Source: Larus michahellis
Lineage: Eukaryota; Chordata; Aves; Charadriiformes; Laridae
Reading direction: 5' to 3'
NCBI RefSeq assembly: GCF_964199755.1
Contig: NC_133896.1
Span: forward strand, 177,681,092-177,745,091
Length of the DNA: 64,000 nucleotides
Shown piece by piece: positions 11,617 through 26,700 of this stretch. Numbering within the stretch: position 1 is the stretch's first letter; the number at the start of each line of letters is the position of its first letter. A model generated the notes under the pieces. The model saw only the letters and a list, made by a program, of their open reading frames with translations, was not told the origin of the DNA and ran no database searches. The position numbers were made by a program, and so were the translations under genes.

Positions 11617-11795
11617 TTAGTTCTGATGCCTCTTCATGTGGAGAGCCAGGTGATCGGAGCGGGAGAAGCTGCGATTGCAGACGGCGCACTGGAAGGGCTT
11701 TGCCCCCGTGTGCTTCCTGTAGTGGCGTGTTAATTCATCCGAGCGAGCGAATCTCCAGTCGCAGCCTTCCCACGTGCACTTGTACGGTTTCTCGC
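11617..11795 (-). CDS. KLF5: KLF5 coding exon 4 (zinc fingers 2 and 3, stop)
   Basis: After the acceptor CCTCTTTCAG this exon begins with [16 protein letters not shown] and encodes fingers 2 and 3 and the terminal HMKRHQN before TAA at 11619-11617. Zinc ligands are C395/C400/H413/H417 and C425/C428/H441/H445, with the DNA-contact residues of a KLF (RSDELTR and RSDHLAL). It is separated from exon 3 by 12.6 kb. Confidence 0.98.
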
Positions 11796-14700
11796 CTGAA
11801 AGAGGGCACAGAAAAAGGAGACTGTCAGCTGTCGCTCTTCGGGAGAAAACTGATGCGAAGTCACATTTGAATGGCATTGCTCTTCAATCTAATGGAGCAA
11901 TACATGAGCTGACGCTTCCTAATTATTCACAGCTCTATTCAATAGGCCCCAAACTAACAGTCTCTTTGTTTTTTTCAGTGAATTTTGCTCTTGAATCTGT
12001 AATTTAATACCTTGGTAAAAAGTAAGAAACTTTCCAACACACAAATTGGAGACAACTACAGTACAGAAATACACAGAAGTAAAAAAACTGCACGAGAGTG
12101 AAATACGCTCCCTTACACTCATCTCAATACGAGTAGGAAAAAAAAGCAGTCTCTCACTTGACAATCCGGCCTAGTTTATAACTTACGCTTGCACCTTTTA
12201 AAAATGGACAAACTAAATTATACAGAGCTTTTTTTAAGAGGTCTGAAATGGGAAGGAAGATTTCTATAAAGGTTCTTTGTAGTGCGCAGATCTGTTCAAG
12301 AGCTTCTGATGTGAGAAGAAAGGGGCACAGTGTGCTACAAACACAACGGGGGTAGTATTTTCTAAAATGTCAGGGGCAATAAAAACTTGTGGTATCCTGG
12401 TTTGGCCTAGCTATACATAGGAGAAAGCACCTAAAAGATCAAAACACCCATTTTCAGAATTAAATGTCTACAATGAGGTACTTAAATAACCATATTTTAG
12501 AGGTGGCAAGTGCTTGCTGTCTCCATCAGTCTATAATGATGTATGGGGAGCACGGTGCCGCTGAAAACTTGCTGTGTTACAGTAGCTCAGAATACAACTT
12601 CCGAGTATCCAGCTACTCTTGAATACACTGGCCCAAGCACCTAAAATACCTGCATTCATCCATTTTAGAACTATAAACGGGGTAATAATTTATAGGTGTT
12701 TGTTGAAATGGCTGAAATACGAAGCCACAAAGCCAAGACCATTTCTGTGTGAAACCAGAACTTTACATGTACATACACCTGCTCGGGAGCTGGTATGGAC
12801 ATGATATCACCATACAAGCAAGCTTCATACAAACAAAGAGGCTAAGATTACCTATTTATAGGCTATTGCTTGATGTTGGTGGACAAAAACACCTTTCAGT
12901 TGGCAGACTGGATTGCTATCTACATCCTTTATATTAATTTGACCCATCTGGCAAGAACAGAAAGAAAACCGAGTTTATCAAAGCACTCATCGGTAGCTTC
13001 ATCTGGAGCAGAATCAAACCAAGGCTGAGCTTTCCAAAAAGTCCTTTCCAACACATCTTACAGACCTTCTCCCTCTCCATTGGTCTCAGACCTTTACCCT
13101 CACAGCCTCAATCCTACAACACGGTGGAATGAGTCCTACTTTTCCCTGGTTTACCATCACATGAGCACACGGAAGAAAGACAGAAGCCAGTATCCTGCAA
13201 TCAGACTGTTTGTTCTGCACCAGTTATGCAGAGAACACCATTTGAGAAACTCCAAAACATTACTTCAGAGACGCTAATCTATCATTCAGAAGAAATTATG
13301 AAACTGGTTTTGTCTGGGAGTTTCTACTGCTTTTTCTGATCAACTAACTAGTAACTTTCCGTCTACTACTAAGAACAGAACCAGCCCTTTGCTCACAATG
13401 GGGACTTGACTTCTTGTTGGCAGCATGGTCACAACCAGAACCAGACCTCTACAAGAAAAACTAACCACCCAACCAAACAACCACCTCTTTGCATAAACAG
13501 TGACCGGGATTTATTGAAATCACAGTGGAAACATATCATCCCTTAAGAAAAACAAACTTAGAGCCTGGCATCACCTCTCCCAGAGGTTCCAAATTATTTG
13601 GTGGATGGCGAATCAGAACACAAATCATTACAATTGTCCGTCATAGCTGAATTTACCCTGTCTGATGCTGATTGAAGACCAGAATGATCTATCACACAGG
13701 ACTCTTTTTTGGTTCATGTCACATACACTGTAAGTTAAAATACAGATTTCATTCAAAGCCAGTGTGTAAAGCTTTTCTAACATCAGAGAATCCCGTTGAG
13801 ATAACACATTTGTTCTTCACAGCAGAACGACAGGAAAGGTCTCTATTCAGTGAGGGATCTTTTGCACTATATACATCATCCTTAACGTATTTAAACTGGG
13901 TTATTACTGCAGCCTGTAAAAGGCTGCATTGCTGATCCATAGGCATAGCACCAGGGAGCTCTTCTGTGAACAGTCTGTGTTAAAACACACGTGTACACAC
14001 GGAGGTTGCACAAAAGCATTACTCCTGCACTTGAAGCGCCTTCACTTAAAGCCAGTGTATTTCTTTTTCTCCTTTCTTTCTCCTTTTCTCCCATATTGGC
14101 TTCAAACTCTTCTTTAAAAGCCTTCACTTAAAACTGCCGTATTACAATCGATGCTGAACTCCCAGTCTTGTGATCCCCCCCCATCCTAACTGCCCACAGA
14201 GAGCATATACATAGTCAGGCCTCTATATACTCCAAATGCTTGCTTATCCACTTTGCAGAATTACATGAGGAATGAGAGTAATGCTAAAGAGGGCAGGAAA
14301 ACAGCACCAGTTGAACAAAAGCCTAGGAATACCCAGACCGGACCAGAATGGGGACCGGGAGATTAAAATCACAGTTTCCAAGCGTGGCATCGAGGAGGTA
14401 TGAAGTATGTGCACCTTCACCGAGTGTGGGACTACACTACCGAAAAAGCAGGCTCAAAGTTGTCCTGCGTAGGGGGCACCTGACCCTGACTAAGTCCAAA
14501 CAAAACTGCTGTCCCCTGTTAAAACATTTTTACCCTGCGAGCACCATCAGCAGGTGATACAAAGGCTGCTGGCATACACACCACCAGCGGTGAACCCTTG
14601 CCTTCCCGGGCACCACAGCTTCCAGAGTCAACGCTCAATGCAACGGCCAGACCCCCATCAAACTCCAGGGGACCCAACTTCCCAGAGACACTATCTACAA

Positions 14701-17700
14701 ACTTACCCAACTGTCACAGTCACTTCACCGCCTGTCACAGTCACGAAATCCTCCCGGGCAACAGCGTTGCTCGGGGGAAAAGCCAGGCAGTGCCACGCAG
14801 AACAGCATCGTTCCTCCTCGCCGGCCGAATTCTGCGGAGCGGAGCTGCACTGAGCAGCGCTCGGGGGATGCGCGGAGGGGAAGGAGCTGGTGCCTTACAC
14901 AGATTATTTTAACAGTGTTACTTTTATGTAGTGGAAATTAAAGCCAGAACGCTGCTTTTAACCCCTGCTTTGGCCAGCAGTGAGAACTGGAAAATGTATT
15001 TTTAGCGCCAACATAGAGGCCTGGATTATTTTGAATAAATCCTAGGGGTAAAATACTAAATATCTATGTTTGTAATGCTAGTTTCCGTTGGAAAGTTCTA
15101 TTTAAGAACTGCATCAATTTCAAATGTTTTCCTTTTGGGCAAGGAGGAAGGGGGGCAAGAAAAAGAAGGTGGAGATTATTTTCACTCCTTTAAAGAAAGC
15201 AGAAGAACAACTAGCTGGTAATATTTTCTCTCTCTCAACCTATACACATGCTTTTTGTCATTTAGCAGAAATAAGAATTTGGGTTAAGTTCCTGCGGCAA
15301 GGGAAAAAGAGCCTCACGTTACATATTTTCTGAAGTGACCCTACTTCGTTGCTATGCTGACTTTAAAGCGCCGAGAAATCTGGGGTTGAAGATTTATTTT
15401 TAAAAAAAGCAGGTATACACAACAAGGGACACTGAACCCTTTATCCACTGTTTTCATTGGCTACATAGTAATGTAAGATTTGTTTACTTTAATGATTGTG
15501 CGAAATACAGTAGCTGTAAAGTTTCAGAAATATTTGGTTTTCCTCCAGCAATTTAGGGCTTCTATAGTGTTAAACCAAGAATGCCACTGGTCATCAAATA
15601 CGAAGGCAGTACGGCTTGGTTACTGGAACACGATCGCAGTATCAAACAGATATTTCACTGTAAAAGCAAGAAAACAGCTAACTCCTCCACTTCAGGGGAG
15701 CTTCCACGGGATTTGTTAGAATGTCAACACTGTTCAACTAAAACACCATGGAGGAAGCTGGTACCGATTTCCAGCCAAATAGCACACTCCAACCCTTTCT
15801 TCCCAAGCCAGAAATATTATACACAGCACTTCTGGGAAACAGAACTGCTTTCCTTTAAATTATACTTCAACAGGATAGGGATTTCATAAGTTTAATTGGA
15901 TTTCTGCATAACCTCCTTCCAGTATCACTGATTTAAAATATTTTGCTAGGCTTATAGATCACAAAATATATTTTTAAGTTCTCGAGCTGTTAATATGTAT
16001 CCATTCTCCAGCTTAAAAAAATACATTTGTGGAGCATGAGAAACAGACTTGTACTTGAGCACAGAAATTTTAAGCCCTAATGTTTAGTTTGGAAGCTCTT
16101 TTACAGAAAGCACCTAGCAAGAGATAAGGGAGTTTAACCTGAACAGAGACTATTTTGCTTGCAACGTGTCTGTCTGTTAAAAAAAATAAAATAAAATAAT
16201 GCTGTGAGATTGCCAGGATGTCAGAAAGATGTCTGGATACGCACATATAACATGCTAACCTAACCAGCCTCTTCAACAGATAAACTATCCCAAGGTAGAT
16301 CCCTTGTCGATACCACAAGAGAGTGGTCTGGACCAGTGAGGCACACCGTGTTGGCTCTTCTCCCTTTAATTAACCTTCTTGGGATTTAGTTGTGTCAAAA
16401 CACACCCATTTCTTTCCTAACATTAATTCTAGCCACTGGCAGTGACCCTCATGGCCACGCTCATTTGGGTAAGGTACAGAGCCACCAGTGAATGGGTGAC
16501 GCTCATTTTGAAGACACCCTCTATCTTCAACATGCAGCCTCTGTTCAAGAGAATTTTTCTGTTTAAGATTCTGTTTGGAAAAAACAAGTCACTGAAAATC
16601 TTCATTAGTGATGAATTTCCCCATTAACATGAAAATACGCTTCCTTATTTCACCAAAGAGTTGTGTGACTTTATTTCTGCAATTCACCTCTAGAATGGCT
16701 TTCTTTAAACACAAAGCTGCAAACAGCAAGGGCTGGATTTTCAAACCTTAAGTTAAGTAACTCTATTGGTATGCAGAAATCCAAATACAGGTATCACACC
16801 CGCCAATGCCTGCAACTTCTCTTACTTCCTATCAGAAATTTCTGTCAGAGCAAGGACTTTGGAGCTTCCCTGAGGAAGAAGCAGCAGCATACTTTTCGAA
16901 GACTCCAAAAGACAACACCTGATTACAGCTCATAATGGTATAGAAGTATAAAGACAGCCCCCCCACCGTCATTCTTTCCACCATTTTAATATTACTTATG
17001 TTTATTACGGAATTATTTCTAGTAGCAAGAATATTCAACTAGGTGCGATAAAAAGGTGGCAGGCAAAGCAGAAGTTTCTGCACCATAATCGCACCAGTTA
17101 CATACATAACCTGTATTATGTCCAGTTTTAAAACAGGTTATTATAAAGATTTATGTTGTCTCAAAGTCTTCTGGTGCATCTGTTTTCAAATTTTTCGTAT
17201 CTTAGCATCAGTTGTCTTAGTTTCCTGACATGCTATACCCTCAAATTTTCAGAAAAAATAAGAACAAACAGAATGGGTTTTCCTCTGGTTTAGTTTGCCT
17301 GAAATAGCTTTCCTGTAGTTCATAGCATCATGGTTTTAAACTCTGATCTCTTCCAGGCTGACTGCAACTGAAAGCAGTTGCTTGAATGTATGTCTGCACT
17401 CATTCAAAAGAAGTTTTTAGCTCCCAACGTTTACCTAAAATTAGCCCTTCCTTCTGCCATTGACTACGTGCTGTAGTTGTTTTTAAAAGCAGATTGGTGG
17501 TTGGGTTTTTGCCCTTTTTTAAGACAGGGGTTATTTTTTAGAGAAAGAGACGAAAGCTGAAATTTTAAAATATAAAAAAAAAAAAAATCCCGCAGGTGTT
17601 CAAAAGCTCTTTAGAGCACTGAAATTCTCGGTTGTCCAAGATGGAGATGGACCAGAGGGCTGACAGCATGCAAGGTACATCCAGCTTATTTTGTGAGTGA

Positions 17701-20700
17701 CAAAATAAATTTAGTCCTTGAAACATCCAGCCCACCAGCAATACGAATGCATAACATATGCTGCACATTTTTAAATGTGATAAAGCCTCTACCTAGTATA
17801 GTAATGGCTAGAGGGTGACCATTAAGTAGTACTTCACAACGAAAAGGCATTTTAAGGAATCCTGTAAAAGAGAGCTGTTGCACTTCGTAAGTCCAATCAC
17901 TGATAAATGAAGCAGTATTTGATCTCTCTCTAAAAAAAGCATGAACAGGAAAAAAGGTAACTGACTGGTAAGCAAAGGGGACGGCCAAAAGAGTTGTGCA
18001 CCATTCGCTTTCTGACTACAGAGGCGCAGAAGGCATTATCTTCTGAGAGCTCCCACCAGTGCTCAAAACACTCTCATTTTGCTAAGTGTTGTCTTAGGCA
18101 GTCCAAGGCTTACTGGGGAATCTTGATTGGCCTGTGCAATGGTTTATTTTCTTTCTGGCATAACATTCTGTTTTAACAGAGGTGGTCTCTCTTCAAGGAG
18201 ATATGTAAACAAAAAGGAAAGGAATTTTTATTATTTTTTTTTAAGTAGGTTTGTAAGAAATCCATGCCATCTGGGGTGCATGGCTGTGTCTACACGTCCT
18301 GTGCCGAAGAACACATTTCCTCATCTATGCCTGTGGTGCAAGAACAGCTCTTTAGCTCTCACACCAATAACACTGGCTCTTGTACAGTCAGATAAGAGGT
18401 GCTCTTAAAATGGAATTTATTAAACACGTACTGCAGACTTCCAGATTTCCATCTACTGTATGCACACACACACCAAAAAAAATAAATTGAAAGCAATCCA
18501 TTAAAGCTATTTTAACTCAAAGCGAAGCACTGTACACTTGCCAAAATCAAAGGTTTTAATATGTCCTTAATCAGAGTTGTTAGAGATCACGGAATATAAA
18601 TAATGCAGCCTGACAGGACAGGAATGCTGCTACCAAGATACTCAGACTAAACTAGGACATTACTTAAATGTTTCTAATCTTTCACCAATGGGAGGTGCAG
18701 GTCATCTAACAAACAACAAACAACACGCTATCCTGGAACCAGGAGTCAATCGTCCCCGTCAAGCTCAGAAAAATTAATTACAATAAGGAATGTCTAATCA
18801 AATAATGGAAAGTTTTAATCACCGGCAATTGCTGTGAATCTTGGGACTATATTAGCCTATGTAGGGCGGTCTTGAAATGCACTATATTTAAAGCTGGTCT
18901 CTTAGGTCAACAGTTTCCTTATCGGGAATCAAATATCCTGGAACTGAAGTTTAATCCTCTCAGGGAGCAATTGACAGAAACAACAGGTTTTTTAAGCTTT
19001 CATGCTTAGAGGGACTTTCTAGGCTTTTAATCAAAAAGAAAATATTAGGCTTTTCTTTTCACTATCTAAAATCTAAAAGGAGCACCCCTCACCTGACACC
19101 TTGGAATGTAATTCCTGCTTCATAAAAATTGTGTGCCGGATGCTGATGTGAATGACCAGTAATATTTAACTAAAATTCAGGTTTATGTTGCTAAGATTTC
19201 ACCCTCTTTTGAGCAACACATTCAAACATGTCTCGTTTAGGTTATGACTACAGATAAAGAACCGGATCAATTAATCCCAAGGTCTGCAATCATTCACAAA
19301 GTGTTCGATGGAAAATGCATTATTTTCCCTTAAACTGTGGCTTGCACAGGAAAATAATGTACTTCCATTTCTCACACAGGCAACTAATGGATTTAGCAGA
19401 ATTCATAAATAAAAGATACCAACGTATTCTCCAGCAGTGTCTAGCAACGCTGCACTTTAATGCACTTTGTCAACCATTTTATTTAACTCTCCTCCATTTT
19501 TCCTTATTGTCTCTATCAATGATAGTATTTACTGACACCTCCTTAAAGTATAAGCTGTGCAACTGACTCATCTAACAGGTTAAAGAAGCAGAATCTGCAC
19601 AGAAATACTACTTAATAGCTATTTTCATGATGCAAAGATTCTTGCAGGATGAGGTTTGCTATGTACACAGGAGGCTGCAACCATGAGCAAGGCAAAGAAA
19701 GGCTTTTGGGGCCTCCATTCCCCACTCGTACACCACAAGTGAAATCCCTCACCGAAGTGTCAGGATGATTTGAGTCAATGCATTTTTTTCACAAGGTGCT
19801 TTTATTTCCAGCAGAAGTCCAACTACCGTTTGTCCTCCCTTCTGAACAATGGGCATCCTGAACTCTCGGGCAATTCTATATGGTACCAGCTTTAACAAGT
19901 ATCTGTATATACAGCTACGGCAAACTCGCAGCGCAAGGCCCTATGGACTGCTAAAGGCTATTGCACACAACTGGTTCTAATTCTGATGTACCATCAGAGC
20001 CTAATTCTGGATCCATTGAGGCAAAGATCTAAAATAAAATAAAACGTTTAACACCTTGAGGAACCGCAGAAGTCAGCAGCTGTTCCATGCCTACATAAAC
20101 ATTTGAAATAACTAGGGACGGTGGAAGTATTTTGAGTGCATCTCATTTAGAGAAATGCCATTTCTCTTGAGTTATCTCGGCTTCCACTTCCCATCACCAA
20201 ATACAAACTAGATCTATAGATAGAGATGAAATAGTTCTGCAGTTAATGCTAGAAACTATTAATGGCAAGCCCACCATGTGACCAGAGAACATGCCTGTAC
20301 AAAGACTCTGTATACGGAAAACCAACGTGCAGCTGGAAAATGTCCTCAATGTGCGTGCCTTGATGTGTTCAAAACAATGACAGATTTTGCTCTTAAAACC
20401 ACACACAATTCTGAAGTGTGCAGCTGTTCACAGAAATAATAAATAAAATAAAAAAACAACCCAACACCCTGAAGCCAGCGGCTCTTCTGCAGCGTTACAG
20501 GTAGGGTACTCCAGGTGCCTGCATATCAAAGGCTCAACTTCCACAGTCTGAATCTTTAACGTATAAAGAAATCTAACAGGATAAGTTACAGGACCTCTGT
20601 TTCTAAAGGATTATTTGATATATATATATACTCCAATGCCAGAAAAGGAACCAAATGAGGTTTATCTACAACACACAAGTACTTTTCACTGACATTTGGC

Positions 20701-23700
20701 ACGTTTTTCAAGTTGGACACAGAGCTGTTATGCCAGAGCCTTGAGGTGGTTTTACTGCTGGACAGCCCGCAACAAATGCATAACCCCCTCCCCCATTATA
20801 TACCGTCGTTGCACAACGCCGGTTATGAAACGAAACTTGTTCCATGAGTAACAGGTAAAATTATTTTAAAAGAAAATCCCTGCTTCAAAAGGTCAAAAAA
20901 TCCCATCTGTTTGGAGAGTTGTTCCAACAGGTACTTTAGCATACTGAATACCATTTTACCTGTTTCAGGGACAACTAATACCGAGTTAAGAAACCATACT
21001 GAAGTGTTTTAAGGTATTAAAATGTACCAGACTCCATGGATACAGATCCAAAATGTATCTTTGCAGCATTCAAATCTTTGTTCAATTTGGGGATTATTGG
21101 TTCTGTTTTACCTCAAACCAGGACATTAGTTTACCAATAACTAAAATTTACTTCATAACTGACAAATGCTAAAGCATTACCTACAGAAAGAAAAACCTGT
21201 GCCTGCTTCAGCGACTGGTACAAATACATTAACTTCGCTTAGCTCTGTACGTGAATACTGGATTCCTAATCAACGGCAAAACCAGTGTAATTACATTAAA
21301 TCAGACTAACTATACCAGCTTATACCACCTGACTGGGTGTCAGGTAAACACCTTGGGAACACCTAAGAAGAAAAATGTAAGGGATTTTCCTCTTGCCCAT
21401 TTCCTATAGTTTTATTTAGATGTAATTTATAAAGTCTGACAGTGTGTTCATATCTGAATTGGAAAAAAGACTGCAGCATACATTCCACCTATCAAAAATA
21501 ACATTTCCCTCAGGTTTGTTCTCAAAGAACATCTAAGAAACCCAGTGAAAGCCTTTCAGAAGAAAAACGCTGTTAAATAAATACTGTGAAAAGGCTGAGA
21601 TTTTTCCAATACAAAAGGAAAACCTAAGGTCTGTCTTGACTTTTAATGGCAGACAAACTTTGCTGCAGGCTCTTTTATTTTAAGATGACAGATTGCTGAG
21701 AAGGGTGGGGACTGGTTGGGATGAGAGACTGAAGCCAATTTTAAAAGGTATTGTTAAGAAACTAAGAATAAGGAGAAAACAACTTTAGTGGTCCATGATT
21801 ACTAAAGAACGGGTTTAGCCAGATAAACAGGTCTGTTATCCCTGAAGGGATTTGAAAGAATATCACACACAACTTTATTAAAATGGATTACGTGACACTT
21901 GCTTTAGACTTTGAAAGTAAAAGCTTCACCAAAGCCCTTTTTTTATAAAAAAGATTAAAAAAAAATAAAATATCAAAGCTTAATAGTGCTATATGAATTC
22001 ATAGTTCTGGGGGATGGGATGCACAGAGGCACACACCCAAATTTAGCCCTCGGCATCGAGCCCTTCTCTTTGGGGATCAATAGCGAGATTCCCCTGTGTT
22101 CCTGCAGGAGCCGTGCAACTTCACAGGTTTCCCTGAGTTTGTGTCCATTTACTTTAACATTCATATAATGGATTTACGGTACTGGGTAAATCAGAGATCT
22201 TGCTCGTAATACGCATTTCAACCATGTGTTAAGACAGAGATCAGAACCGGTGCTGGAAATCTTCACGTATTAAGTGAATATTCAAGAGAGTTAAACTAAT
22301 GCAAACTCTGAAATAATGCAGGTAACAGGATACGGACTCACATTCTTGCACGAAATGCACTCTTTAGACAGTTTATCCCTTCATTCACCTCCCCAGAAGA
22401 CCCTTTGTATTACAGACCTGCTTAAGTTCACTAGATTTTTATCTAAAACAACATTCTTGTTTCCATGAATACACCAGCTCCTCTGACCTTTGCATATTTA
22501 TCCACATTTCTAAGGTCAAATATCTATAGGTAAAAAAGTGAAGGCAACAATAAACATTAGTGACCTTAAGCAATATATATTAGCGATGTGGTACGTATTT
22601 CTATGCACAGAAGTATTAACTTTATAAACCCTAAAGTCATTACTACTCAAGATACAAAAAAAGATACACATTAATTTAAAAATGGAAAAGCTTAAGTTTC
22701 AAATGTTGACTATGTAATGTTCACTTTTAAACTAAAGCTTTGCTTTTATCTCTCTTCCGAGTTATTGTATAATAGCAAACAAGATATTTAAAGCTGGTAT
22801 TTAGTTGCTGGCTAAAGTGCGGAAGTGGAAATCGCACTCTTAAATTTACAGATCATTTATTAAAGAGCAATGGAACTATACTCTCTGACATTATTCAGGC
22901 TTATAGCCTCATGAAAATATTCCTTTCTTACTAAGCTTACTGCTAATGAGTGATTATATGTATCAAAAATATTTTTAAAAGTGTTCTTGTTTAGTCTATT
23001 ACTAATGCAAAGCAATAGTCTTTGTACAGTTGCTTTTAATTTTTTACTGTGACTGCAACACAGATAACTCTCTCATTTATCAAAACAAAATTTCCATAGT
23101 AACATTTAGTCTGCAGATACTCAATTTCTTTACGATAATCCAACAACCCATTCAAAATAGCTGCTGAATATAAGGCCTTGTTTCCATAGAGATACTGAAA
23201 CATTTTGTTAGATCATAGCTCACGCTAAGTTTTGTTTTGACTTTTGGTTTAAACTTGGGTGAAACCCCATCACTTTGAACGGCACAGCCGCAGCACTGAC
23301 AGCCTGCTTCAATAAGCGAGTTGCTTCAACCGTGACTCGCGTTTTGCTCTGGATGGAGGTCCACGCATAAAAGAGCTGGGGTTCATACTTGGTTTTAAAA
23401 GCAGGAGTTGCAGCCCCCTCATTTAATTTCTTTACAAAATCAATCATGTGCTTTTCACTGATTTAGCATGACCACATCTCCGTACTAAGATCCCGGCAAA
23501 GAACTGTCCTAAACAGTTTCAGGCGCGCTGTTGGTGAGCTACGTTTTTCTTCCCATCTCCTCTCTCCTCCTTCCCCCTGTCTCAGCAGGTGAATGCTTAC
23601 GAAGAGCACCTACGGCAGTTCCAACGCCCAGCCGCTGCCCTCTGCGCGCACGGCTCCTGCGCCCACCCACAAGCAACACTGTCCCCAGCTCCGCTCCACC

Positions 23701-26700
23701 CGGGCCCAGGAACAGAACGAGGAATGCCTCTGTAGCTGCAGGCAGAATGGCATCGAGGTACAGAAAAACAAGTGTGACGCACTGACACTTTCAATTTTCT
23801 CCATTTTTAATGTCTTTCACCGACAAAAAAAATTGAAATTATGTCTCCTTTTTAAAAAAATAAATATATAGAAACACTTGTCTTAAAAAAAAAAAAAAAA
23901 GCACAATTAATGCAAAGGACGAAGCAAATGGAGGTATCTTGGGAGTTTTCATGACGTTTCTGAAATGCTCTAAGATTAAATAACTCTAACAAGTCAAAGA
24001 GAAAGCCCAAACCAGAAAATTCTACCTATTTAGATACATTTTCAAAACTATAACATGTTTACTATGCTTAATTCATTATTCAAGAGGGAAAAAAGTCCTT
24101 TTTTAACACTTTACAGCATTTTAGATTGAAAAGGGAAGTTTCCATCTGTTTTATTCTTAGCTATTTTGAGATCTGTATTATAAAAGGTTTAACAAAACTG
24201 CATTAAGAATAAAAGCAATTTTTCTTCTCATTGACCAGACCTTAATTTTTTCTTAACTGAACTGCCAGCCTGAATCCACGCCACTCTACAGAAAACAGGG
24301 AGAAGATGGCAGATCAAACAAGCTCGCTTTCTTGGAAAATGTGTCAGCCATGAACAAACAGGAGACAGTGAGAGAATGAGTACATACCTGTGTGAGTTCT
24401 CAGGTGCGCTTTTAAGTGAGAAGACTTTGTATAAACTTTTGTGCAGCCTAAAACAAAAGAAAAAAAAGCAGAGAAGCATTTCAGTAGGGAGAACAGGAAT
24501 GCTCCACGGTATGTTTAAACTTCCTCACTCAGCGCTGGGGTACTCTCTGGAAACATTCAAGTTTACTACCTTCTGGCACCATCATCATTTAGAAGTAAAA
24601 TTTGATACAGAAAGCTCCTAGGGATATGTTTCTTTACATAGAAAAGAGAAAAATGTTTATGTTTCTGGTAGACTTACTACCTTGTAATGTAATATAGACC
24701 AATGGCTGCTACAATCTACATACAGTAACACCTGCTACCTAAGTTAACAACTCAGAGGGGGACTTTATTTTTTAAAAGAATTCCTAGAGGATTTGATCAA
24801 GCCAGACTCCGTGTCATTGTTACCCAGGGCTCAGCGTAACTCTTCCATCAAAGATTTCTCACATGGCACGCCAAATACACTGCTGAGAGTTTTGTTGGTA
24901 AAGGGGGAGAACAACCACGAACAGAAATTTCTCCCTGTGCTCGGATGGGTGTGAGTGCCTTCTATCTGTGATCACGTACTATGTGGAGGCACCGTTTATA
25001 GTCAGGTCCCTCTTGCCCTTCAGCATAGGAGAAGGAAAGGCTGGAAGAGAATCCATCTGGGGACAGTTTTCAGAGGTAGTTTTAATGGATTTCTGCGGGC
25101 AGCTGAATCCCCTGTTCGCAACAGGGAAGGTACGGCTGTGTCTCGACTACTCGGAGCTGAAATGATTCTTTCAGCGCCAGCAGATTCAAACTGAGCCTCC
25201 GCTCCATCACGGATATTGGAAAAGGGGAGCAGGAGCAGCGAAGTCACACTGACTTGCATTAGAGAAGGCCATCGTTTTTTAGATTTTTTTTTTAATATGG
25301 GGTACAAGTTTTGTAACGTGGTAGAATGAGCTCAGGCGTTTAAGAGAATTACAAATGACACGAAGAAATGGGTACATGTCATTTAAAGAATGTGAAAGTG
25401 TGCCACACAAAATAAGGAAATAAAGAAGATAAATTCTTCTTTAACAAGAACTTATTTGGTTCTCCCTAGGTGTAGACTACTGCTAAAGAAAACCACTTAT
25501 ACCTCATCCACGATTATTCATGCTTATTTTATTGCAAGAGCTGAGATTTTCTGGTATGGATCGCTTACCGGGATAGTCACAGTAGTGGATACGCCTTTTC
25601 TCCAAATCTGGGTTACTTCTCCTGTTGTATCTGACTGGTTGGATGTTCTGGGGGGTGATGGGCAGAGTCGCTGGTAAATTCGGGTTGTGAATTGCCAGCT
25701 TGGAAGCTATAGTTGCAGCGTACGACGGAGGAGGGGTTAAATTCTGTAGCATCTCTGCTTGTCTATCTGGACTTCCAGGCTCTGAGCTTGGGGGCGAAGG
25801 AGGGAAGTAAGTGGCCTGCTGCTGCAGAAACTGGTTTGGCATGGTGTAGGTGCAAGGGGGGATGCCCTGGAACTGTTTCATCGCAGTCTGTGGCACAGCC
25901 GAGGAGAGCGTGTTAAGGCCCGCCATAGCTGATGGCATGGAGACATTGTTAAGAGAGTCCATCACGGCTGCCTGAGTAGTAGTGTTGGGCATATCTAAAT
26001 CCGGCGAGCTCAAGAGCTGATATAACTGGCCTTGCTGGGGCGTGACAGAAAGATGAACATCTGGAGTAGGAAGCTCCTGCTTGATGAAAATGTTGTTCAC
26101 ATCGGGAGTCTGGTGGGAGCTGAAGATGCTGGTAAATTCGGGGAGGGCCTGAGTGGGGGCAGGGGCAGGGGCAGTAGTTTCGCTCTGGTGACTGAAGATG
26201 GTGACCGGCTCTGTCTTGATGTGGGTTACACAGGGTCGCTGAGATTTGTACAGGCCAGTTCTCAGGTGGCTGATGTCGGGGAGGAAGACGTTCATGTTGA
26301 TGCTGTAAGGCAACCCTTCGCTGTCAGTGAAAAACTGGTCTACAACCGAGGCACTGTCTCGTCTGTATTTCTTGTGCTCGGGGATGACAGGAACGGGCGG
26401 GAGCTGAGGTGCCAGGTATTTCTCCATTTCACATCTCGTCTGCAAAAACACAACAGACCATAATCCAGATGATTTGTTACCAACTGAGAAAGATGATGGC
26501 ATGCAAGTCGCGTGACGCTTTGCAAAAGGCAATACTGTTCAGCCAGCCGCAAGCTACCTACAGAGGCAGTTATAAACATTCACGCTAATGAAAACCTGTC
26601 TTATATAATCGGCGCACTAATCAACATCATCAAGGACAAGGAGATAAAGCCATGACACAAGTTGTTCATGCAGAGTAAGCATTAAGATCGATATGATGCT

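Noticed and set aside
24968-25165. Frame ending [11 protein letters not shown], reminiscent of a retroelement RT motif (R-x-C-x-D-Y-x-x-L)
   Set aside because: No neighbouring RT, protease or RNase H motifs are present on either side. Probably chance.
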